This document shows positions 21,851 to 34,000 of a stretch of 64,000 nucleotides of DNA, in pieces. A program made the translations under genes and the position numbers. The DNA lies in assembly GCA_903813345.2 (NCBI GenBank), contig CAIIXF020000004.1, positions 18,401,513-18,465,512 on the forward strand, read 5' to 3'. The stretch's first letter is position 1; every line of letters starts with the position of its first letter. Under the pieces are notes generated by a model, which saw only the letters and a program-made list of their open reading frames with translations, did not search any database and was not told where the DNA came from. This stretch comes from Owenia fusiformis. Lineage: Eukaryota > Annelida > Polychaeta > Sabellida > Oweniidae.

Positions 21851-23481
21851 CATACCTGCCAACCTAAAACCAAAATTTTGCGGTCGATTTTTTTAAAATT
21901 GCTGTATTTTTGCGGTAGATTTTTTCAAAATACGGTAGTTTTTGCGGTATTTTTCAACAAAATTGCGGTAGTTTTTGCGGTAGATTTTAGAAAAAAACGG
22001 TAGTTTTTGCTGTAGATTTTAAAAAAACGGTAGTTTTTGCGGTAGATTTAAAAAATACGGTAGTTTTTGCGGTAGATTTTAAAAAAATACTGTAGTTTCA
22101 GAGGTTTGGGGTAGATTTTTGAAAAAAGTGTAATTTTGCGGTAGAAATTTGAAAAAAGCGGTAGTTTTGCGGAAGATTTAGAAAAAATGCGGTAGTTTTA
22201 CGGTAGATTTTTAAAAATGCGGTAGTTTTTACGGTAGTTTTTTGAAAAACCGGTAGTTTTGCGAAAGATTCTGAAAAAATGCGGTAGTTTTACGGTAGAT
22301 TTTGAAAAAATGCGGTAGTTTTTACGGAAGTTTTTTGAAAAAACCGGTAGTTTTGCTGAAAATTTTGAAAAAATGCGGTAGTTTTACGGTAGATTTTGAA
22401 GATTGCGGTAGTTTTTACGGTAATTTTTTGAAATACCGGTACTTTTGCGGAAGATTTTGAAAAAATGCGGTAGTTTTACGGTAGATTTTGAAAATTGCAG
22501 TAGTTTTTACGGTAATTTTTTGAAAAACTGGTACTTTTGCGGAAGATTTGCCAAAATGCGGTATTTTTCGGTAGATTTTGAAAATTGCGGTAGTTAAACC
22601 TTTATACAATGCGGTTTTCTATATTAATACAATGTTTACGTGGTCATATTGTTGTTGTTATTGTGAATACATATTTTACTGCAAGAGTGATTTTGATAAT
22701 TACAGTTTGTAAAGCAGAACTACCACCTGAGAATTATACGAAACTATTATTTTCAAGAAAAAATAGATATACTATTTTCAAGGATAAATAGAGACTAAAC
22801 ACTTTTTATTCTTCATTTACCATGCCTACAATGGACTGACAGCAACTTTGGATTTTAATGTTTCAGCAAAATGTACATATACAACTTTTTTACAATAAAT
22901 CTAGATTGATTCAAAATACGAACACAATATTCATATCTCCACTTTTATTCACCTTCTAACCAGTTTTTTTAGATATCAGGATGTTTGGAAATACCATGAA
23001 TGAAACATTTACTGAAATACAAAATATGGATTTTACACGTTTTTACTCACCATCTTAGATGATCTATCATTTTAACGAATTGAAATGACAGACATAATGT
23101 TCATATAACATAGGGAAGCCGTCCCAATAACAACAACGGGAAATTTTACGGTAGTTTGAACAAAAATACTGTTGATTTTAGCAGAAATACGGTAGATTTT
23201 CGAAAATTTACGGTAGATTTTCGTAAATTTACGGTAGATTTTCAACAATTTACGGTAGATTTTCAAAAATTTACGGTAGATTTTACGGCCGTTCTCATGG
23301 AATAAACGAGTTTTTTACAAAAAAAATTAACGGTAGATTACGAAAAAATACGGTAGATTTTTTTACGGGCGTTTTTACGGGAAAAAATTGTATTTTTTTT
23401 ACGGTAGTTTGTCATTTTTTTACGGAAAAACGAAAAATTTACGGTAGATTCCCGTAAAAATACGGTAGGTTGGCAGGTATG
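21851..23481. mobile_element. TIR element built of ACGGTAG tandem repeats, ATTAA duplication
   Basis: The element begins CATACCTGCCAACCTA and ends TAGGTTGGCAGGTATG, an inverted pair. The 5-bp repeat ATTAA flanks it (21846-21850 and 23482-23486). Most of the interior is short-period repeats of GCGGTAGTTTTTACGG/ACGGTAGATTTT type at 21875-22600 and 23140-23475, separated by about 540 bp of unique AT-rich DNA with no transposase frame. It is a non-autonomous DNA transposon; the superfamily is not assigned. Confidence 0.85.
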
Positions 23482-23486
23482 ATTAA

Positions 23487-25006
23487 CCTCATCTTGGTGT
23501 CTCGCTCTCTTTAGTCAGAGACTTATATGTCTCGGCTTTAGTCTACAAAGTATTCATTTAAAGGATAGATATACATACAACAACTTTAACTATTTTATTT
23601 AATGCGTGGTAAAATCAATTCTGATTATAATCTCATACACAAAAGGCTAGTTCATTGATGTGATATATCAGGGTTTACCAACAAAGGGTTTTTGTATGAC
23701 GATTTCACGAATTCGAAAAAAATCACAAACACAAAATATTCCCTGGATTCTGATAATGATTAGCACAGCAGAAAGTCCTGGCAGTCCTAAAAGTCCTAAC
23801 ATTTTTATCATTATAAGTTCATTTTGCGTTAAATATGGATATTTTCGCATTTCGAATTTAAATTTCTTTGAATTTCTGTGAATATATTAGGGGGTATATG
23901 ATGCACCTTGCACTTTTGTCACCCCGTTATGATTCTACCTTTAAGGCGCTAAAGAAGTTTTAATCCAGAGAGAACACTATGTTATCGTGAATGACTGATG
24001 GTTTGACCGATAACAACTTAACCTTCGTAAAGAAGGAAAGTAGCTATAGAATCTCACACTGTCTTAAAAAATAAACAAATGTTACATTTTTTGTTTGATA
24101 GAATAATACGCGTGGTGTTATCGCAAATTTAGAACTAAAAACAAAAAAGAAAACTAAATGGAAACCCGGAGAACGATGTTTAATAAAAACAGGAACCATT
24201 CGTTTTCTAATTGAGAACTTCCAGACTTTTTGGAACATTCTTGTGTCGACCTTTGATGGCCACGAGGGGGCTGTTTGTTGCATTGCAAAAGTAAGCCTTT
24301 ATTTTGATATCCGCACAAGGTTAATTGCCAAAGTAAATAGCAGGGTATAAGATCTAAGATATAAAGTTCCAGAACACCGTGAATATCTGACGTAAAATAA
24401 TGGAATATCTTCCGGTTGTTATGGTTACGGTTATATGAAGTTTCTCCAGAGCAGTTCGGGGGTCTATTAGAAAGGAATTAACGAGCCAAAGCTTAGTGTT
24501 GGTATAATGCCGCAAACAAGGTGGCTTTGATTAAGATTAAGCAAATAGAGGAGTTTTGCTTAGAGCCCTTACCATAGACCAACAACGTGAAAAGTAAGAA
24601 ACAGCATTAAACAAAAAAAACATTAAAAACATTATACAAGTTGTAAAAAGTTAAAGATAAGATGACGACACATCGATATACACATGGTTTTTATTTTTGG
24701 AAAAATTAAGTGATATGCATCCATGATCAAATCTTTGTATGATGTCTTGTTTGCAAGTTCATGCCAAGGTGCAGAGATAAACAATACACCTGATCATTAC
24801 TATCATGCTAGCATCAGATTACCAGATACCATCACTCAAGGAATATCACCACTGGATCAGATCTTACATATCGTAAAATTGAAATCAACGATGTTTACAA
24901 CTGACTTGCTGGGTTGAGTTACCTCAATTGAGATTTTTTTAAAACGTGCGCGTAAGAACGACTTTGCAAATGAAGAAACACTAACTGACTAGTTTCAGTT
25001 AAGTTT
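23487..25006. other. Intergenic region upstream of beta-lactamase-like gene
   Basis: I see no repeat array, no RNA gene and no convincing exon. The promoter and possible 5' untranslated exon of the next gene presumably lie here. Confidence 0.45.
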
Positions 25007-28000
25007 ATGGATCTTGGTGTCTTTGAACTTTGCCTAAGCGAAACGATGGCTAACAGACAAGGTGCAGTTGCCAGACAGGGTGCAGTGGCCAGACAGGGTG
25101 CATTCTTCATGATTTTACATGTGATGCTCTTGAATGCACAAATAGTGAATTGTGAACATGCGGCATCTGACGGAAAGAACAATAGAATACTAGCTTATTT
25201 AAAGACATTGCTTAAATGCCGTCATATACCAGGACTAAGCGTTGCTATAGTAACGGATACAAATGTGACCATGGCAACGGGTATTGGTAAAATAGATATA
25301 GAAGAAAACACAAATGCGACATCGTCTTCGAAGTTCTGCATTGCATCCATCACAAAAACCTTTACAAGTGTTCTTCTGGCTAATCAAATAATGAAAGATA
25401 GCCAGAGATATGGGAGCAGCACCGAAAGGTATGTCCACTTAGACATTGTTATATTCTCAAAATTAAGAACTATTAATAAGAAGGAAATGGATATTTTCAG
25501 ATGTTTTGTTAGCCTTAAATTATTTACAAACGTTTTAAGTATACACCTGTTTTTTATAATAGCCATTTTAAAAAGAACACTTTGTTTAACACAAATTAGT
25601 GTTAAGCAAAATATCCCCAGACTCGCTTACCTATAAAAACTTCATACCTTGGCTTCTTACCTTTGTGACCCAAGATGATATCTCCTGGGTACTTGTTCGT
25701 AATCTTATACATGGAACCTTGAAAGACACGACCCTGAACATCTCTTTTGAGGGCCTTGTGGTATTTTATATGCTCTGATATATGCTGATCTACGACTGAG
25801 AACTTCAAATGCAATTCTAGAGATTTGTACGCATCACCACTTGTTAACAAGTGCTGAGAATCTTGTTTTGATTTCATCTCATAATTCTATTTAGACGGCA
25901 GCGAGCTTATCAAGTACTGAGATTCGGATTCAACCTTGTTTCCGAGCACAGCTTTCATAACTTTTTACTCCAAAAATAAGAAAATGGATTCGTTAAATTG
26001 ATTAATAGGTGTCAAGTATTGGCGTTATATCATGATATTTGGAGATACAGTATACTCTCCTTGGATAAATATTCTATCTTTATTCTAATATATGGACTGG
26101 TCTCCGGAGCTTCATATATATAATGATGATAAACGAGGGTATTACTTAATGATGGAGCCATTTTTTTATTCAAATAATTAAGTTTGTAATATTTTTTTTA
26201 TAGTTTGATACATTCCTGAAAATCTCACACATACAAATGTCTTTTTTGAATAACATTGATAAGTAGTTAATAAAATGTCATGCTTAAAGATACCAAAATA
26301 TATTGCTGAAATTCGAACGATAAAATTCCTTATCATTCTTAGTTGTTCTTTGTGACCAACTGCTCTATGGGCCACCACCTGTAGTTTTGGATCCCCGGAT
26401 TGTTGTATCAGTTCCAAATTCAAGGATAAATACCGCATTCGATTTTCCTTTTCTGATTAAATATATGTATGAACGTACTTCATTCGAATGGACCATGAAT
26501 ATAAGGTAATCGCTTAACATTTATTTATACATTAACACAATGTAAGGAAGTTAACACTCATGTCACTGCTATTATATGCCAACTGCCCCAGAGCAACAGT
26601 CTCTGGAAAGTATCACAATAGCTATTTGCAGAATATCAAGATTTATTAGAAAAGTAGTTGTTACATAACTTACAGGGGACTTGTTACTAATAGACTTTAC
26701 TAACATCGACAACCCTGGCTCATTGTACCTGTGGTGTCTATGGTGTGAACAAGTTAGAGGGGGGGGGGATAAATACATGTACATGTAACTAAAGTTGAAA
26801 ATACGTGACCCCTAAAATATTTTATCGTCGTTTTCTGCAGTATTGAGCACCTTAAAGTCTGGAACTGCAGTACCTTGACCTCAGTCATTCGCTTAAATTA
26901 TGAACTCCAATAAAAGACATACGGCTGGAAAAGTATATGTGACATTGTACCGGTGACAAACCATCTCTCTAAAACATCTGTATTTATTTTGCTCCATTTT
27001 ATATACCTCCATCACATTAATGTATTTTAGTAGTCTTCCTTTATTCTAAAAGCTCTATGATATAATACAATGCGAGTTGGAGAAGTCTTCTTGCTATTCT
27101 TTTTCTTTCTTATGACGAGGAGTGTATTGTAAACATTTTACTCTATTTAAGACTAACCTGGGACAGTCCCATCTACAGACACTTGGGACCGTGGTTCTCG
27201 TTATCCGACAAACACAGGGAGAAGACATTAACTTTACGTGATCTACTCGCCCATCGTACTGGAATGTCTCGCTATGATCTCACATGGATGCTAAGAGTCT
27301 TCCGACGGAAAGAGTTAATGAGGTATGTTATGAAGAGAAGCACTGACTTATTTGAAGAATTTTTGTTGATATGGTTGACATTGGTTGCGAAGTTTATCAA
27401 TTCCTTTTGCAGGAAAGCAATCATTGTCATGTGCTCGTACACGTCATGCATGTCGGCCATTGTCATGTGCTCGTACACGTCATGCATGTCGGCCATTGTC
27501 ATGTGCTCGTACACGTCATGCATGTCGGCCATTGTCATGTGCTCGTACACGTCATGCATGTCGGCCATTGTCATGTGCTCGTACACGTCATGCATTTTGG
27601 CCATTGTCATGTGCTCGTACACGTCATGCATGTCGGCCATTGTCATGTGCTCGTACACGTCATGCATGTCGGCCATTGTCATGTGCTCGTACACGTCATG
27701 CATGTCGGCCATTGTCATGTGCTCGTACACGTCATGCATGTCGGCCATTGTCATGTGCTCGTACACGTCATGCATGTCGGCCATTGTCATGTGCTCGTAC
27801 ACGTCATGCATGTCGGCCATTGTCATGTGCTCGTACACGTCATGCATGTCGGTCATTCCAACTCGAAAAGCATCGTTATTTTCTATCGGTGCATTGATAC
27901 CAAACAATATTTTGAATTTTTGAAATGTGTTACATGTATCTTTCAATAATGACTTATGACATGACTTAGTCTTACAGTTTGTCATTAAAACTTTCTTGTT

Positions 28001-31000
28001 CGAAATGTTGAATTTGTGACATATTCATAAAATGGTAATACTAGGGTCATCACATAATGAACGATAAATGGCATTGCTGACATTCTTTTAAAATTAATAT
28101 TGTCACATCTTCATCTTTGCCATGGTGTAGAAAAATATCGCGCTGTGTGATGTATCTTGGAATATTTGGTGATATTTGACAGTAAATATATGACTTTAAT
28201 TCGAATATTAAAAAAAAGAAAATTGGTTGTAAATATTCAAAATATCATTTTTCAAGTAATATTTTGAAATAATGCAAATTCATTTTCAAACTCTACATTT
28301 GGTATGCTAAATTTTGCATACGTACGCTTGTATTTTAGAAAGTTGAAACATTTTAAATTCGCTGGAGAGTTCCGCCAGGGGTTCACATATAACAACTTGA
28401 TGTATGCTCTAGCTGGTGCCGTAGCAGAGGCACGTGCGAACAGCACATGGGAAACACTCATACGGACACATCTTTTGCAACCATTGGGAATGAACGAAAC
28501 TACCTTCATTGATGTTGAGGCTCCACGGTGGAAGAATATTGCCAAACCATATACTTATAAAAACGGCACGTATTTGCCTTTACCACGCGAAGCACATGGG
28601 TAAGAACATGATCTGTAATGGCCCCTGATAACAAGTTACTACTACTATAAACCATATATCCAAAGTAATCTTTAAAAATGGCCTCTGAACCTTTAAAATT
28701 GCCGCCATTTTTCATTAAAAAAACTAGAAAAACAGCGAATCCACGAAAAAACACATTTTGATAATCATGTTTTTTCCGGAAATTTTTAAAAACTGCCATC
28801 TTGAAAATGTCCTCTTTAACAGATCTCTGTACAGCCCAGCTGTAGTAGTTATATTATATTGGTTAAGCGGAAGGTGTTTTTGCTATAAATCAAATTCGGG
28901 CAACAATGGTCTCCAGGAACTGTAATACCTGTAAATAGTATTTAAAAAGCCAACAATTGCATTAGTTTTGTTTATCAAATACTTATCATAACAAAACTAA
29001 TGCCATTGTTGGCTTTTTAAAGCCTTAGTTACCATACGTTTTACTAAAAAAAATAATCAAAAAAATTAAAATCGAATGGAGGTGGTGATTGAACGGAGGG
29101 GGATTAATATGTCTTGAAGATGGAACAAATACACATCTCATGTTACATCTCAGAAGAGTGAAAACGGGGAGTTATAGGAATATATCTTATTATGTCTTAT
29201 AGACCTATTAATCCCTACCTCTAATTATTTTCGATTATCGTTTGTATAACATATGGAAAGCTTTAAAAAGCAAACAATGACATAAATTTTGTGACGACAA
29301 TTTCAATTACATATTTATTACAGGTCGTGTAAACCCCAGTTGATTGATTTATAGCAAAAACATTGACTCGTGCACGTTGGTGGCGTTGCGCCTTTTTAAT
29401 AGATCTCATATCGATTCAAAAATTCAATATTTTACTATACCATGCGCCTATACATTTAGCAATTCAATAGTCAACTTTCTCCTGAAAAAATAAAATTTCC
29501 AGATTTGTTGAATTTTCTAGCAGAGATCGCCGCATCCCACCCCCTCAATTCATTTTTCCTACCCCCGGGCGTGATAGTTGTTTCAATATGTATGGGGCAG
29601 AGTCCCAAGCTTCACTCCATATTTTTGCAATAAACCTTAAAATTCAAGGTGGTGCTTTAAGTGTTTTCATTTATAGGTCATTTGGTGTTGTTGGCGCCGC
29701 TGGTTCGATCTGTTCTTCTGCTAAAGACGTTGCAAAATGGATGCAATTGCACCTAAATGACGGTGAAACCCAGGATGGCAATCGAATTCTAAAAGCGGAC
29801 GATTTAGAGACAATATTTGAGAGTGCGAGTGTTGTACCACAGAATTTGAAATGGGAGAGATTGTTCCATCGACCTGTTGTTCCAGTCACCGAGTCCAGGA
29901 CTACATATGGCCTAGGGTGGTACAATGGCCACTATAGAGGTAGGTTTTATCAAACTTAGTTATCGAAAAATTATAGTTCTTATAATTATTCTGTTGAATT
30001 TATTGCCGTGATTGAGTCAATTGGCCCATCTAATTTAAATCGAAATCCGTCATGATTTTCAGTTATAACAACACCAGCAAGATATAGTTACTCATTTCAC
30101 TTTTGAGCTTATCACGGGGTACCATCGAATAATTTTGGCAACGTACCGGAGAACGACATTTTACTAAGAAATGGCAATAATTTAGCACAATATATTTTCT
30201 AACTAGAGTTCTATTTTGATTTTGACAAAAGTAAGTATTCCATGCAATAACTATTTCATTCATGACTTTGTAGGAATTCTGATGGAACCCAGTTCTGATC
30301 AAGTACGAAGTTATTGAAATCGGCGCAGACGGACTTTACTCCGAAAGATGGTTTTTCGATTATAACTTTTCACAACATTTAAGTGTAGACTTTTGAAAAA
30401 AGTACAGAATAGTCCTTATACTTTTGAATAATTCTGTTATTTCTGATTCACACGACTCTGATTTGTTTAATTAAAAAAAAGTTTTAAAAATATTACTTAG
30501 GAACGTAACCGGAGCTGGGAACGTAACCGGAGCAGATCAGTTGAATTATTTAATCAAAAAATTAAAATATATGATTTAAAGCACATATACTAATTTAAAA
30601 ACATACGGGATTGTTCGAATGTGTATTAATATATATGCTTTAAATCATATATTTTATTTTTTTAAATTATATAATTCAACTGATCTGCTCCGGTAACGTT
30701 CCCAGCTCCGGTTACGTTCCTAAGTAATATTTTTAAAACTTTTTTTTTAATAAAACAAATCAGAGTCGTGTGAATCAGAAATAACATAATTATTCAATAG
30801 TATAAGGACTATTCTGTACTTTTTTCAAAAGTCTATACTTAAATGTTGTAAAAAGTTATAATCGAAAAACCATCTTTCGGAGTAAAGTCCGACTGCGCCG
30901 ATTTCAATAACTTCGTACTTGATCAGAACTGGGTTCCAACAGAATTCCTACAAACTCATGAATGAAATAGCTATTGCATGGAATACTTACTTTTGTCAAA

Positions 31001-34000
31001 ATCAAAGTAGAACTCTAGTTGAAAAATATATTGTGCTAAATTATTGCCATTTCTTAGTAAAATGTCGTTCTCCGGTACGTTGCCAAAATTATTCGATGGT
31101 ACCCCGTGCTTATATTTCATAATAAAGTAGGTGCGAGTAGGTAGTTACCAGTTTCACCACCAGGTGGCTCGCTCGGGTCAGATAGCATGGCGCGTATAGT
31201 AGAAAGTTCACTTTAATTTAAATTACATCTGTTTTAGTGGTTCAATTGTCATATAACCCTTATGTATCTAATAGTTATGCAGATTAAAATATGTCCAGTA
31301 AAAGAAAATGTTATCTGTCCAATACAAGAAAAGGTATTTCACTTTTTTTGATTTTGTAACATGGGGTCTATTGGGAATCAACCCGAACTAGAAGACACAT
31401 TTTCACAAATAATTAAATTTTCAAAGCTGATAAATAATTTTCGAAATCATGTTTCTAGATGTACCTTTACATGTATATTTCAAATATGACATCACTTTGA
31501 CTGAATTTTGAATATTTATTTTAATAAAGCAAGATTATTTCTACTCGCATCTAGTCTATTTTTTACATCTTATATATCGTATCAAACTTATATTCTCGAT
31601 ACACACTATTGTCTTTGGTGTGACCTCGCTTTCATATATTTAAAACACGTACATTTAGTATAGTAGGAACAAGGGGTTCCCATGCACCCATAAGGTGTGA
31701 ATAAGTTACATACATTTTTGTAATCCCTAGGGTGTATATTTAATGAATCCATTTGTTAACATTGCCAACTAATGTCCCATAGTACTTTTATGGCGGCATT
31801 CAGTTACCATGGTTACGCATCTTTAGACATCTTACCTTGGTATCTTAAATCATTATTTGGTCTGTCATTATTTGGTCTATAGAAATGATATTGGTACCAA
31901 ATTAAACCTCGTTAAATTTCTAATAAATTTATGATATTCAATTATGCAAATTATCTAATTTGCATAAATTATGACGTCATCAATCTATTTTTGGTTCAGA
32001 ATTTCCAACTATAGCAACGTATCTATTAGAACTGAGGCCGTATGGCAAAATTTCTGAAAGGTTTTGTCCTTTATTCTATTAGTAGAAGGTATAAGCAACA
32101 TAAAAGTGAAAACAGATTCAAAATTGAATCAGTATTACGAAAGTTATGTAACTTTCGAGGCAGCTATCGTGAATGTCATTATTTGACAATAATATACATA
32201 CGTCTTACCTTGGAGTCTTGAATCAATGTAGCTTCGCCATTATTTGGTCTATAGAGATGATATTGGTATCTGATTAAACCTTATTAAATTTACTATATGG
32301 TTACATATTCAGTTATGCAAATTAGCTAATTTGCATTAATTGTGACGTCATCAATCCATTTTTGGTTCAGAATATCCTAGTATAGCAACATATCTATTAG
32401 AACTGAGGCCGTATGACAGAATGTGTGCATAGTTTTGTCTCTTATTTGATGAGTGGAAGATATAAGCAACATTAAAGAGACAACAAATCTTCAAAATTGG
32501 ATCAGAATTAACAAGATTATCCAGCTTTGGAGGCAGCTACTGTGAACGCCATTGTTTGACAATTATAAAAAGAATATTAAATTAACAAAAAAAGTAACAA
32601 CCATAGTTGTTTCAATCTTATTGAGTAAAAATGTGCATGTATTGAACTGAACTAATAAGTATGTGGAAAGGTTACATGCATTTTGACTATCATTCACAGG
32701 GGTCAAAACAGTTATCTCGACCCTGTATATTAAAGATCCAATCTTATAATTCACCATGCACTTTCAATGATTCATATAAATAGTATACATATAGTCTGCT
32801 TTTCATCATATTCGTTATATTCTTGATTCTTAAAGCATCTGAAGTATATAGCATGATTAGAAGTGAAGATCATCATATGGTTTATGTAATATTTCTAACA
32901 TTTCAGATGCTATGGTAACATCACTTGATAATGAGGTTTTTACATTTCACGTTCTAAATGAGTTAAAAGGAAGTTATTCTCCCTTTGCTTTAGAGATAAA
33001 TAGTTGCATGAATTTGTTTAGAAAAATTATAACTTAATTAATTTAACCCCCCCCCCCCCTGACAGCCCCATATTTGAAGATTTTGGTGAAACCTGGCAAA
33101 ATACATTAATTATTAGGTTCCAGAAGCCCCCAGAAGCTATATGATGGCCCCCAGTGGCCCCAAGAATCTATACAGGGGCCCCAAGTGGCCCCCAGAAGCT
33201 ATACTGTGCTCCCCAGAAGCTATATGTTGGCCCCCAGAAGCTGAATAGTGCCCCCAAGGAGCTATACGGTGGCTCCCAGAAGCTATACAGGAAACCTTGT
33301 AGCCCCCAGGAGCTATACGGTGGCGCCCAGAAGCTATACAGGGGCCCCCAGTGGCCCCAAAAAGCTATACGGTGGCCCCCACAAGCTATACGGGGGCCCC
33401 CAGAAGCTATACGATGGCCCCCAGAAGCTATACAAGGGCCCCCAGAAACTATACTATGGTCTCCAGAAGCTATATGGTGGCCCCCAGTGGCCCTCGGAAG
33501 CTATATAATGGCCTCCAGAAGTTAATTAGTGGCCCCCAGGAGCTATATGGTGGCTCCCAGAAGCTATACAGGGGACCCCAGTGGCCCCAAGAAGCTAAAC
33601 GAAGGCCCCCAGAAGCTATACAGGAGCCCCAAAAAGCTACATGATGGCCCCCAGAATCTATATGATGGCCCCCAATGGCTCCCAGAAGATGTGAAGGGCC
33701 CCCAGTAGCTCCTAGAAGCTATACGGTGACGCCCAGTGGCCCTCATAGGCTATATGATGGCCCTAAGAAGCTAAATAGTGACCCTCAGGAGCTATATGGT
33801 GGTTCCCAGAAGCTACACAATGGCTCCCAGAAGCTATAAAGGACCCCCAGTAGCCCCTAGAAGCTATACGGTGGCCCCCAGTGGCCCTGAAAGCTATATA
33901 GTGGCCCCCAGAAGCTATACGATGGCCCCCAGAAACTATGCAAGGGCCTGCAGAAACTGTACTGTAGCCCCCAGAAGCTATACAGGGGCCCCCAGTGGCT

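Noticed and set aside
26178-26438. 86-codon minus-strand frame with a protein-like start (ELIQQSGDPKLQVVAHRAVGHK)
   Set aside because: Considered as a partner exon for 25631-25877, but I found no consistent splice pair and no family; left unannotated.
27183-27985. Four overlapping frames of 170-246 codons on both strands
   Set aside because: All are artefacts of the 36-bp tandem repeat; the genuine exon ends at 27322 with a consensus donor and in-phase partner.
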